38,229 nucleotides of DNA, taken from positions 1 to 38,229 of the forward strand of contig JANBQC010000253.1 in the NCBI GenBank assembly GCA_027576995.1, in the 5' to 3' direction. Below the pieces are notes generated by a model, which was given only the letters and a program-made list of their open reading frames with translations, was not told where the DNA came from and made no database searches. This document shows, in pieces, positions 12,134 through 25,332 of the stretch. Within the stretch, counting starts at the first letter, position 1. Every line of letters starts with the position of its first letter. Both the position numbers and the translations under genes were made by a program. This stretch comes from Dimargaris cristalligena. Taxonomy: Eukaryota > Kickxellomycota > Dimargaritomycetes > Dimargaritales > Dimargaritaceae.

Positions 12134-12174
12134 GGGGAAGGGGGGGGTACCAAAAAAAGGGGGGGGTGTCGGGG
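12134..12174 (+). other. G-rich tract with four guanine runs (possible G-quadruplex)
   Basis: Four runs of G lie close together: G4 at 12134-12137, G8 at 12140-12147, G8 at 12159-12166 and G4 at 12171-12174, with connecting loops of 2, 11 and 4 nt. The central loop is TACC followed by seven A. This fits a loose quadruplex pattern. It is in a gene-free interval and may simply be slippage-prone simple sequence. Confidence 0.35.
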
Positions 12175-12228
12175 ATAAAAAAGGGTGTGTCTGTGTGTGT
12201 AGATAGGTTGGAGGGAGAGGTGGTAACC

Positions 12229-12267
12229 CAACATTGTTCTTGCCCAACAAAGGATGTAACAATGTTG
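12229..12267. repeat. Perfect 10-bp inverted repeat, 19-nt spacer
   Basis: CAACATTGTT at 12229-12238 is exactly complementary to AACAATGTTG at 12258-12267. About one repeat of this size is expected by chance in a window this long, so no function is claimed. Confidence 0.4.
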
Positions 12268-13013
12268 AGTCAAGAGCTTAACGTAGTTCAACGTAATGCA
12301 ATGGGTTGGCCAGTTCCTCCCTCATTAGTCTGGTCGTACCAACCCTATTAGGCCCCCTTTTTTATTAATCTACCCGCATAGTTTAATATAACAACTGTAT
12401 AGGCAATAATCAAGGAATAATACCCAGAATCCATAAAGGGAAAGTGGTAGGTGGATAGAACAGCGGTGGGGATACTAGTCCCGCCTAGGACAAGCCGTGA
12501 AGCCATATACCCTAGTGTAGTCTATCCCAGGAAATCTAGTTATCTCGTCAAGGCCTCTCTATACAGACGGAGATGGTGGAGACGTAGGGTGACCCTCTAT
12601 TTTGGAGTGGTTGTGGTCATTAGTCCTCCACATACCTCTCACCTAATAACACCCACTGACCCCCTCCCTCCTCATCCAAACCCAACCCTTCCTTACGGTA
12701 CGCCCTTTCAACGCTTGCGCTGGATATAGAGAGGGTATTTGAATACCAACCATGTCACTGTAATACGAGAGTCACCCCGATGGGGGGAGGGGGTCTCCCT
12801 CCTCTCTAGCCCTATATGCCCGAACTTGACGATGTTTTCCAACCACCGTACCCCCCCCCGCTAGGTGGTGCGATTGCACCGGACAAAACGACGAGCGGGT
12901 ATCATGGGATAGTGGGTAGAGGCGTTGAAACCGGTGTCAATTCTGTAGCACTCAGTCATACGGAGCTCGCCTCGTCCAGTTTTATCGCTGCGGCTGTGAA
13001 ACGAACGATTCAG

Positions 13014-13060
13014 ATGGGAATGGGGATAGGGATGACGATAGCGATTGGGATAGGGAATGC
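13014..13060 (+). repeat. Degenerate GGGATA-type hexamer repeat
   Basis: About seven imperfect copies of a GGGATA or GGGATG hexamer follow each other. Read in one frame this gives alternating Gly-Met-Gly-Ile residues, a chance by-product of the repeat rather than a protein motif. Confidence 0.45.
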
Positions 13061-14304
13061 TATTAAGCAGTAGGCTGTTTTGGCGTCGATTAGCTGTACT
13101 TCCAGGTTCGCCGGAAATGGCCCCATTTTGGAGTCACCTCGCTGTGGCACTGCGCTTGTCGGTATTTGGTCAGGGCGTGGATGCATCCATATTAACATCA
13201 ATGATAGATCCAGCAAGTGGATTCAAGGGGGGGGGGTTACGACTGTGAGCTGAGGTGGATTTTTGGGTGTCACAAATGTAGCACCGTTAAACGGCGAGAT
13301 TCGACAAGTAGGAGACCCTGCCGATCCATGGACTGGTATTACAAGTGGCATTTTCGATTTTTTACCCCCACTACCCTTGGATTCACATATCTCCTCTACC
13401 TTCCATGTCCTTTGGCGCGCGCGTCTTCATTTGGATTAGAATGCTAGTTTCCACTCATTCCCCACTACGGTGAGTTTGGTTCATCTCTACCCTGGATCCT
13501 AAGGAGTAGAAAGTATACCATCTATATGACGTTTCATATCGAGATGTGTTGGGGATTTACGGGATGTACCCTCCCTTCCTTTATACAATTACTTCAGCTA
13601 CTTGGTAAGTCCGCCCGGTAATTGAGGGCTAATGAACGACCCAACTGCTGCTGCACCGACACTCCATTAATGTTTTCTTGGTAAGGCCGGTCCCAAGGCT
13701 ATAATTAGCTCACCTTGAAATTTCTTTTTGGAAAACCAACTCTCGCCAATTATTGCTCCGTCCCGGATGTAATCAATCACCTTGATTTTCGACAATCCTC
13801 TTTTACCGTCTATCTTTACCCAAATTTCAAACCACAGCCCCTCACTCTCACTCTCTTTATTCTTCGCTCCCTTCCCCCGTAGTCTATATCCTTCCCCCTC
13901 TGTCCTCACCCTACCAAATCTCCGCTTCGCTTTCCATCTTTATAGCTCGCTTCCCCTATTGTATATATTTTGAAGCAAATTGGCCTCTTATACGCTTTGA
14001 TTGTTGATGATCCCACCATTGTAGTATGGGTTAGAGAATAATGGGATATCGGTGGCGGGCCCTATTGCCCGCTGTTATGTGAAATAGCCGGCTGTGATAC
14101 ACTCTTGATGAAGAGGGTGGTGAAGGTGAATCGGTTAATCAAGTAGGTATTTCAAGAATAATCGAAAGGCATAGTATAGTGGACATGGGCTTCCATCGCC
14201 AGATTACGGCAGCAATAGTTAGTGAACGACAAACGGAGGCAGGTGGGGGGGGGTGTAGAAATTAGAGAGTTTGGGAAATAAACCCCCTTCATTTTGGCCG
14301 TGAC

Positions 14305-14328
14305 TGTTACTGCTATCCGGCAGTAACA
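14305..14328. repeat. Perfect 9-bp inverted repeat with 6-nt loop
   Basis: TGTTACTGC at 14305-14313 and GCAGTAACA at 14320-14328 are exact complements around the loop TATCCG. It would make a stable small hairpin. No T run follows on either strand, and no adjoining gene explains it. Confidence 0.4.
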
Positions 14329-17300
14329 TTGGATGGATTTACTTTAGTAGCCAGGAGTATGCCCAGCAATCCCTCCCCAGTTGCGAAGTCTAACTGCCCA
14401 TATAATTTATGTCGCTGTTGCTCTTTCCCCCCCTCTTTCTTGAAATGCCGATGGCCTAGGCCGTGCTAAGCGGATTAAAGTGGCCGGACCCGTAGAGAGA
14501 TTGAGCAAACCAATGGGATCCAAGTCCCCAGTCGCCGCCGAACAGTGGAAAACTAACAGTCGGTGGTATATCTGTTGGTTGCAGAGTAGGGGAGGCCCCT
14601 AGTATAACTTCTACCGCCTATGAACGACTCACATCTTCCCACTAATTACTGGAGGAGTCATTAGTAGAATAAAGGTATGGTGCGGGTATTTGACGACCAT
14701 ATGCGTAACTCGTCAAGCGATTATATATTGGGGGTCCCAGCGCTCGGCGGGTGCTCTTTCATCGTTGACCAATAATTAAAAAAACCAATCCTGAGGGTGC
14801 CTCTCTCTCTCTCCCCTCCTCCCTTTTGACTTACCCATACCGTACGCTTGAAAGTCGTCTCCAACCTGGTAAAGTAATTAAGTGAACACTCGATAGGCAA
14901 GATGTTCGGAAAATAGGAGGGGGGGAATCGAAGACTCCTTGATCCAACTCAGAGGTAATGCCAGTGGGTTAATCCTTGGGTAATGCCAGGGTGGGGAAGG
15001 GGCCAACGGCGGACGGCAGACCTCTCCAACCCTCTAGGGTTTTACTAGGATGTCCCAGTACCCCCCTGTCCCTCTACCTAACCTTAAACTACCTGCCTAC
15101 CTAAATATAATAGAGCGGATCTACATTGGTCATCTCATCTCATTTGGCCCATCATCACTGGTTCCCGGGCGTATTCCATAGCTCTTCTATGGTTACTATT
15201 ATAATTATCCGCCTGACCACCGTCTCCCTCCCCTACCCCCACTCCCCACATCTCTCTCATCTATCGACTACAATATCTGATGGTCCAGCCAAGAAATTAT
15301 ATATATATATATGTGGGGGGAGAGGTGGGCTTTGCTGCAAACCTGCCTCAATTAAACAGGTCGGCTAATTTGTAAGCTTCCCAAGCGATATGTATAAAAT
15401 TGTAATAGGTGGATATTGGGGGGGGGGTGTCAAAAGGGGGGCTACTAAAGGGGGCCTATTAGGTACCAGGAATAAAAGTCGGTAGAATGGCTGGGTGTCG
15501 GTAAGCCAAACCGACAACACCCACTTGTTTCCCTTTTTACGTTATATGATCGGTGGTCGGGGCTTTACAGTTACCCAGGAATATGGGGGACGGCCAACGA
15601 GATTACCCCAGTGTAGATCCGGGATCTACCCAACCTACTGTGCCCATCCCTGTCCATCATCTTATCCCTCTCCCTCTCCTACACTCTCCCCCCCCCTTTC
15701 GCCCCTCTTTTCCTGTCCTTTTCCCTCACCCAACCCTGTTTTACTTGCCCTTCATCAAAATACTGCTATTACCCGATTTGCCCGAATGATGATGATTCTT
15801 GAATAAATATATATGAGTCGTTATGGTATTGATTTTTCCTCCCCTACAAGGAGGCAAAAGCCTTGGCCTACTAACGGTACCACCCAAGCCAAAATAAAAT
15901 AAAATACGACCTATTTTTATTTTGGGGGGGGATTGGGATCGCCTTTCGGATATCCAAGTTCCTAGTCAATGAAGGTGTATGTCCTATAGCAGATGCTAGT
16001 TGGTATAGAGCAGATGATTGGAAAGAGCGACGAAACGAGTGATAATGTCCCGAGGGCGAGAGAGAGAGTGAGAGAGGTAAATTGTAAAGGGGAGGAGGAA
16101 CCCGGTGCTAATAATGGGGAAAAACCAAGTGATATATGGTTGGCGCAAAAATAGAGGATCCCGTAGTTTCTATCCGCTGGTGTATTCTGTGGGCCAGTGC
16201 CGCTTCACAAGACAAGCTACGTATATTCACCGAAAGATCCAGTAAGGTATAGGACTTCCCCACCACACACACAACCCACAGCCCGTTTCGCGCATGCGCC
16301 AACCCGTTGGCCCAGCAACTGAGGTGAACTGATACTATCTGTCGAATCACATTGAGGGTTTTACTTCAAGTCATGGGGGATCGACTACTTAACGTATACA
16401 TTATTTAGTTGATTACCTGCTCTACTACCCCCCGCCCCCTCCCCACTCCCGCAAACATCAAAATACAGACATACGTATATACACTGTAGGTTTATTATAT
16501 TTTAATACATTACCCAGGTGTAACTTTGATTCGCCTCCCCTTCATCCAGCGATTTGCAAATTAAAAAGGGTGGATTTTTGGGAGCATCCCTTGCTCTGCC
16601 CGGAGCACCCCATTCAGCTGAAAAGATATCCTGATGGACCTGGTACTGTTGCCCATAATTAAGATTGGCCCTTATACGATTCCATTCGCACCTCTCTTTT
16701 GTGGGTTTGCGAATGCGCCGCAATGGGGCTGTTTGACGGCGGGGGAGACGCAGTCCCAGGTTATCACATATTCATTCGGGTGTATGTCTTTCGGAGGGTA
16801 TGGGGCGCAGAGCGATTAGAACGGGAAACCGACCAATTTTTTATGGATGTATTGGTAGTAGAGGGCCTTTATATTTATTCGACATGTATCGATGTCCATT
16901 TGGCATCTCTGTCACTAATGCGCAACGGGTTATATATCAAAATAGGCACACTGGTGGGATACGACTGGCCACTGCATTTCTAAGTAAGCGACTGTGGTCC
17001 CCGCTTCGCATAGTAGTAATATTATTTTTATTAGATCTTTGGAGGGCCTATCCTACGGGGCTTTCCGGCCGCTTTAAGCCATTTTTCCATGACAAGTTAT
17101 ATCCCACTATTAAGCCCCCCTCCTCTTCCCCTGCCTCCACCTAGGAACGGGCGGATTTCTTGCCCTTGTAGAATAATCCCCGATCCTGGTTGCACAGTAA
17201 CCGGTATATTATAGTGACCCAATTCGTATGACATGTCCATCAATCCGCTCCCCTCCCCTCTAATTTGGCCTACAGGGGGGCGGATCGACTGTATAGAAAA

Positions 17301-17792
17301 AGGGGGAATTGGAAGGCTCGGATCTTTCGATGGACCCACCTTGTTGGAAACCGGGCAGTGGATGAATACCGGTAATTTCTAATGGGCGATTAAAAAACCC
17401 ATAGTTCATCCCTTTCTTGGTACGGCCTGTATGTTATGGGTAGCGGCGCCTATTAGAGAAAGGTTCGGGATTTTATCCATCGGATTGCCCAAAACCATCG
17501 CCCAATTCCTCCCCTCTGTTTTTCTTTTGTTGTTGGGTTGGATTGGATGGGATGTCCGATACAATCGGTGAAAAGGATCTCTGCCCTTGGGGCGATGCCG
17601 ATTGCCCGTCCGGCTAATAATACAGTAATAAAAAAACTATGGGCATGATTCTACATCCCCAAACTGGTGACTATGACGGTACGGTAAAGGGATTTCCTGG
17701 CTTGAGAGTAAAAATCCAAGGGGTGGGGAAGGCGATGAATGGATAATCTGAATTATAATAGTGTGATATGTATACGGCGGACATTGGGAACC

Positions 17793-17815
17793 GGTATTGG
17801 TATTGGTATTGGTAT
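17793..17815 (+). repeat. GGTATT hexanucleotide tandem repeat, nearly four copies
   Basis: Three full copies and one partial copy of GGTATT lie in a row. This is a short microsatellite in a gene-free interval. Confidence 0.7.
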
Positions 17816-20150
17816 GTAATAGTAAGAAAGTAGGATGGGGACTTACAATAAGAGTAATAGTTCAATCTAGCTGTATAACATATATACTACGGTTGAAGCG
17901 ACTGCTTTTGTGCGTGAATAGTAAATTTTACCCATATATATTACACTCCAAATATCATATAACTAAGTTGAATTTCACCTATATTTAAAATACCAGCATA
18001 ACGATTTATTACTGCTTCGTTTGAACAATAATTGAAGAAATCCACATACCTCAACTAAGGTATATGACGGAACCGCCCTTAAATTTCCCTAGCTAGATGA
18101 TCAGTTGAACCCCCCTAAAAGCGTCCCATTTCAATGGTATTCCGCCTTTGGGATGCTTAGTAACCCCCTTTTTCTCTAAAAAGCGACAACGTAAGCTCCT
18201 GCGCTGGCTAGTGCCTTTCGATGGCCACGGGAGAGTATCCCAGGCCTTCGCTGCTCTAAATGAACGTCAATCTCTTTTATCTTCTACTGGGTATTTACAA
18301 ACGACGACGGTTTAATCGACACCACGAGTGTACCCTGGCAGTGTGCGATGCGCGTCTCATCTAAGATGGAATGCCCATTGACAGGGCGCATCTCAAAAAA
18401 AAAAAAAAGGGATCGCTAATATTAACAGTCATAATTAGCAACTTGCCATATTGGTGACAATCAACCCGGTGGTACAGGATTTAAAATGACATTGGTATAG
18501 GGGACACCATAGGCGGGATGGCCGTTAAACAGTCGGATTGAACCCCGCCCATGCCTGTTTCAGAATAGGGAAGGGATGTACCATTCTCTCATGACTGGAA
18601 CGTTGCGCCTGCTGCTGCGTAAGCCGCCATCTCCATACACCGAGGAATAGGTCCGCCGATATATTCATTGACTCGCACGCTTAGAAAGGGTGGAAGTCAC
18701 GTCGGTTTTTGGGATTCGATATTGCAGCCGAAGTAAATTCCTACTAATCCAATTGGTAAATATATGGAGCAGACTAGTCGGGCTCGGTGGGTATATAGTT
18801 CGAATTGTAATGCCAAAATGATATATACAACAGGTCATTTTCCGGTAGAACAACCCAACCATTAGCCAAAGCTGGTGTAGTTGGTAACTAACTCGACTAC
18901 CGTTCATCGTGCAATGATTGTCCCTTACCACACTATATCAAGAACGGTGACAGAGTAATGGGATCTATATATTGTTTAGCGGTTTTCTCCAATGGGTCCG
19001 CTATAAACGTGGAAACGGTCGGTCAGTTTTCCCCCTCCCCGCCCTTCTCACCGGCGATTCGCCAAAGTAAGGCAAACAGGCCTTTAGTGCATCGGACTCT
19101 GGACCTGGTGGAGTTCATTTAAAGACCGACCGCCTTGTATTCTTGGGGGCTAGACTGCCCGGTTAATCCGAATATTCTGGATATATATCCCGGCGGAGCC
19201 AGGTGGCCCTTATGAGATTACCCACGTGTCGTTGGTAAATAACCCCATTAAACTTGACTCATCTACGGTATACCTTACCTATCCGGACGACTTTGTCTAG
19301 ATAGAGATCCACTCACCATTCCCCAAAATGGCCAGTCATCAAGGCAAGTCCAATTCCGTAGTCCTTTAAAAAAAGAATACGATGGACTATAATACCCATG
19401 GCCCTGCCCCTCAATTATCGATATACAGCACATGGGCGGACCCGATTTACCTATACCTATAAAAATGTATCGAGGGTTGGTGGGGACGGGTAAAATCGCT
19501 TGCACCCCTGGTTTCGAGTGGAATGGGGACTCTGTTTGGGACAATATGGGGTTGGCTCAATTCCTCCGTTTAGCAGAATGTCCGCTAGTTAGGGGTACCC
19601 TTTTTCCGTCAAACATCAATGATATTGGTGAAGTTCAATCAGGTCGTTTAACGACAATTCCGGTGCACGACACAAAAACCATAATTTAAATAAGGATCTT
19701 TCACCTATCTTCCCATGCACAGATCGTTTAAAACCCCATATAGCACGGTTGAATTATGCACATATTTATATTTACCCGGAAGCTTTTCATTTAAAGTCTT
19801 ATACAGTGCTGTGTTTACTATTCACCACATAATAACATTAGGATATGTATATAAATATATATATTATAATTAGAACGTATTGGCTAGAGATTGGGGGAGA
19901 GAGAGTGTGGTCTCAGTAAACCAAGATAGGCGAGTAACGAAAAAAAAACATACAATTGAGGGATATCAAGTGGCTATTGTATGAAAAAGGGGGATAGGGA
20001 GAATAGAATAGGGTATCCCCCGTAATATGAATCCAGTTGGAAGATTCCACATTGCTTTGCCCCCACCCTCGGCCCTCTTTTTACGGAAAGGAGGTGTGAG
20101 TACAGGGAGGAAGAGAGGAGGGTGAATCTCGATACAACAATAGATCCACT

Positions 20151-21400
<1,250 letters not shown>

Positions 21401-22244
21401 GGTGGAGGAGGGCGAGGGAGGGAGCGAGGCTGGAAAGGAATGCGTGAGGAAGGGAGGGGGGGTTAGTCACTGGGTCTTTGCGGTTGTTTAGGTAGGTGGG
21501 AGATGGAGGTCAAAAAACCAAAGGAATTAGAGCAGGTAAGAAAACTGTTATTGAATGGCAGATGGGAGGAAGGAGGTGGTGAATGGGGTGGAGGGGAATT
21601 TAACGGTAAGGGAAGAAAAGGTCTTCTTGGACCACGAGGGTTAAACTGGGGAAATTCACCACAGACTGTGTGAAAGTTATTCGAGTGGAGGTGAATCTCT
21701 CGCTCTCTCACATTCTCCACCTTTACTTTGAGGCCTGAAATTATACATACATAACAGCACGGTCCAGCCAAAGGTCACATTTACCCGCCGGGAGGTTACT
21801 AAAGGGAAGTGCAGCCAATGGGATGGGTCAAATCTATCGGGGAATAGGACCGGCTTTGCTCACGTGGATAGGATGAAAGGGGACAGAGGAAGGGGAGAAG
21901 CAACCCGCTCCGGACAGACGGTTTCGAAGCTAGCTGGGTTGATCGATTTAAGGTTTGAACGACCATATCCCCCAAGTATAGAACCCTTGCTAAACACCTT
22001 AACTAAGATAGTGCAATTAAAATAATTTAATATCGATACAGCTGCATCAACAGATACCCCCACCCAGCTATGCGGGGCCTCATTCATTCGTCTACTAACG
22101 GCTCTCCAGCGTGCAATGATGCATGAGCAGCTTTATACGTCGACTTTTTGTATATATAAATATATATATAAAGAATGAGAAACGAGGGTATATATTTAAC
22201 TATAGGTATATGTATATATAAAATTCGGGTGAAGGAGAGGGTAT

Positions 22245-22294
<50 letters not shown>

Positions 22295-22528
22295 CGGAAT
22301 AAAAGTCATATACAATGACCATGGGTGAACAACACACGGCGGGGCAACAAAACACAGGCCGAATTCAAGGGAGAAGGAGAGGGTGTGTGGTGGTGGTGGT
22401 GGTATATATCACACCCCTCTCCCCTACTGTCAAGAAAAGAATAATAATGATTCATGAACATATAAATAAAATCGAACTATTCCACATGATTCATAGATAC
22501 CTTTTTTTTATATATATAAAAAAACATT
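21401..22528. other. Spacer between the kinase start and the NOT2 stop
   Basis: The left part should hold the kinase promoter and the right part the 3' untranslated region of NOT2. No coding exon was recognised. A minus-strand frame at 21463-21771 is rich in Pro and Ser and shows no domain; it is probably leader sequence. The interval contains a long GA microsatellite, several TATATA stretches near 22150-22220 and a GTG run at about 22384-22402. Confidence 0.6.
22249..22288 (+). repeat. (GA)20 dinucleotide microsatellite
   Basis: Forty bases of uninterrupted GA lie 240 bp beyond the NOT2 stop codon. If the NOT2 transcript extends this far it would contain a (TC)20 run in its 3' untranslated region. 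It is the longest perfect simple repeat in the window. Confidence 0.95.
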
Positions 22529-25332
22529 CTATAGGCCAGGCCCCATCAAATGACTGAATGATGATGCACTACCACCACCACCGCCCGACGACGACGACCC
22601 TAAACCGCCTGCGCCATTACCGCCCCCGAACAAAGCCGCCGCACTATTAGCCCCCATGCCGGACGAATTAAGCAGGGAATTAGACACACCACCGCTTCCC
22701 CCAGCCATGGATGTGTTAAGGCCTCCTCCGCCTCCCGTCAAGATGGACATGGCCGCCGCGGCAGAGGCGCTACTGTATGCCAACGCGTTCGAGACGCCCG
22801 TACTTTGGAGGTGGTGATTGGAACCACCACTACCCATACCGCCGGACTGCTGTTGTTGCTGGGATAAATGGAGAGAGTGGCTATTCAGTAGGGAATGGTG
22901 GAGACCGGCTGGGTTACCGCCATGCGCCATAGGATTATTATCATACCCTCCACCACCACCGCCCATACTTTGGTGTTGCAGCTGTTGGAGTTGTGCCAGG
23001 AAATTTTGCTGTGAAGTCAGCCCCGACAGGGAATGGGCGTGTTGATGATGATGTTGTTGTTGCTGTTGAGCAAGCAGTGCTGAATGCGCGTTAGATAACC
23101 CGCCCCCACCCGCCGTCACCGAGTTGAGTAGCGTACGATGAAGGGCCGCGCTATTACTGCCATTCAGGGCATCCATACCCATGGGTCCCGCCGAGGATAG
23201 ACCGCCCCCACCTAAGTTGGCCAAATCCTGCTGCTGATGCTGTTGTTGTTGCTGTTGCTGCTGGAGACTATTACCGCTCAAGTGAGGGGGAAGTGGACCG
23301 ACCAACCCGGTTCGGTTAGGACCTCCGACTCCTCCCTGGATGCCGTGGCTTAACCCCGCCGCCATGCTCAGGTTAGGATTAGAAGAACCTCCACCCCCGC
23401 TCGGCGTGGGATTCGGTCCCGAGCCGGCCGCCCCGCCCAAAAAAGCATGCCGATCCTCCAGCACGTCGTACATGAGTACGAATTCTTTATACACTTTCTG
23501 CCAGGTGCTGGGATCGAAAAAGATATACACGCCGTGTTCGCCCCCTCCTCCTTTGGCGGAATTCGAGCCAATCGGCATTGTCCCACCGTTGCCCCCGTTG
23601 GCCTCGGGGTCTTTCGTCAACCATAATTTCAGGTCTTTATGGTACCGCCAGTTCCGCTTGTATAGTTCCAACGCGGCGGTTTCCTGCAGTTCGTCCCGGG
23701 GCATGGTGTAGAAGATGTAAAACAGGGTTTCGTCCAGGAAATGGTCCATCCGTTCCACCGCGGGCCGCCGGGGCCGTACTTGGTAGCAGGCCGGTAGGGT
23801 GAATTCGGGTTTGATGTGCGAGAGATTGGCCTGGCTCTGGTCGATCCAAGGGGTCGTGAACGTCGCGTACAGGAGACCTGGGGAAGAGAGGTTAAGGCCG
23901 AATTTCGACACGTCGTAGCCGAACGCGAGCGCCGATTTATCCGGGTTCGATGTTTTCAGCGTGTCCAACAGGCCCAGTAGGCCGTACTGGTTTTCGAGGG
24001 ACGCCCGTCCGGCCGCGTCGGCTGGTGACCCCACCGGGCTAACCACTGCCGCTGCCCGCGGGTGGTCCATGGGGTCACTCGCTCCGACATTCGATACACT
24101 AGCCGCAGCGGCAGCAGCAGCCGCCGCCACTGCCGCCCCCGTACTCCCACCACTGGGAGCCAGCGGGCTGGAAAGACCGTTGTCCGGTGGGCCCCCTTTA
24201 AGCTCATTAAACGAAATAGTGGGTTTCCGGGGGGTTTCCCCTGGGGGGCGTTGGTAGGGGCCTGCGTTAGTCGTACCATTATTGCCAGGTCCAGGTCCAC
24301 CGCTCACACCCGGGGAAGACAATGGCCCACCCGCTAGACCGGTAGGCGACTGGGGGTTTGCGACCAGGGATGATAATGGAACACTCGGGGTAGCCCCTGA
24401 AATCGCCATTGAACTTAAAGACGACGTTAATGAACCGACGCCATTCTGAACGTCATTAGACAGGTGGTGGTGGGTTGAACTACTATTGTCACCACCAACG
24501 CCGCTACTACTACTACCACTATGACCCGCGGTGCCCAGGCTCGCTAACCGGTTAGCCATGCTGGGTGACGTTCCCGGAAGGGCCGGAAAATCCTCGGGGT
24601 TCATACTAGGCGTGACTTGGGAATGGTGGGCTCCCGCCGCCGCTTGGGCCGCCAGATTACTCGTGACGATGGACTTGAATTGCTCCGACCGGGTCGGTGG
24701 TTGGGAGGGCAGACCCGCCGACAATGGTGGAAAGGCATCGGACCGGGCTACCCCGAGGGAAGGAAATTCAGACAGGTCCAGGGTTTTGGCGTTGGCCGCA
24801 GCGGCCGCCGTGGATGCATGGGCTTGGTTGAACGTGGCCTTGAGGGCACTGGCGTTGGACCCCGGTATTTGGCCCCAGCTGCCTAGAGGTATCGTAATCG
24901 AGGCATATATATATATATATATAGATATAAATAAATGGGATTAGGCTAAACTTATCCCTTTTCTGTGAGGTAATGGACCATGGAGGACATGCCTTGGGGT
25001 TCAGGAAGGGAGAGAGTTGGTGAGCCATTTCTTCCTCCTCGCACCCACCCCTTCCGTACACCCATACCTATCCGCAGTTAGGACCCGATGGTAGCGCATC
25101 CCAGTGAAGAGACCCTTTCGTAGTATTAGCAGGAGGGGAGGTACAATCATCCCAGCGACTCGAGCCGAACGATAGACGAGGGGGATGAAGGGCTCGGACC
25201 AAGCACGTTAGTCCCAAGTAGTCGCTTCCCTTCTTCTCCCCTACCCGATGATTGCAGTCTCGTTAGACCTGGACGAGCGCGGGCTGTCTTACCTGTCCTT
25301 GAATTGCTGTTAAACCGAGGGAAGGATGTCAT
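22529..25332 (-). CDS. NOT2: Ccr4-Not complex subunit Not2 (CNOT2 homologue), two exons
   Basis: Exon 1 (25332-25293) encodes only MTSFPRFNSNSRT plus one base; a 410-nt phase-1 intron (donor GTAAGA, acceptor CTAG) leads to exon 2 (24882-22529). The product is 797 residues. Not2 is a scaffold of the Ccr4-Not deadenylation and transcription complex and pairs with Not3/5 through its C-terminal NOT box. Seen here: the short motif LDLSEFPSLG at 48-57 and PEDFPALPG at 109-117, both present in animal CNOT2, then a Gly/Ser/Ala-rich linker, then the NOT domain at about 308-492 (NQYGLLGLLDTLK, FGLNLSSPGLLY, ELYKRNWRYHKDLKLWL, GVYIFFDPSTWQKVYKEF). Not2 proteins usually end soon after this domain; here about 305 more residues follow, rich in Gly, Gln, His, Asn and Ser. 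The tiny first exon is inferred from matching phase and start codon. Without it the upstream frame has no ATG before the acceptor. Confidence 0.9.
24905..24923. repeat. TA dinucleotide run inside NOT2 intron 1
   Basis: An uninterrupted AT run lies about 20-40 nt from the 3' splice site of the NOT2 intron, where a pyrimidine tract would normally be. Comparable TA runs lie in both kinase introns and in RAM2 intron 2. Confidence 0.8.

Larger units (their letters stand above)
11320..20150. other. 8.8 kb interval with no recognisable gene
   Basis: This covers the promoter side of the trihelix gene and the downstream side of the kinase gene. No family motif, no linked exons, no tRNA or rRNA was seen. 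It holds short simple repeats (TA runs near 11.89 and 15.30 kb, a GGTATT hexamer repeat at 17793-17815, a degenerate GGGATA-like repeat near 13014-13060), G-rich runs, an A14 run at 18395-18408 and several small inverted repeats. Chance frames reach about 115 codons. Gene-poor spacing here contrasts with the dense region to the right. Confidence 0.6.

Noticed and set aside
18525..18620. Possible tRNA on the minus strand
   Set aside because: A B-box-like sequence is present, but the T-stem does not pair and no acceptor or anticodon stem forms around it.
19432..19689. 85-codon plus-strand frame of balanced composition
   Set aside because: Looks protein-like at first, but no neighbour exon, family motif or regulatory context supports it; frames this long are expected by chance.
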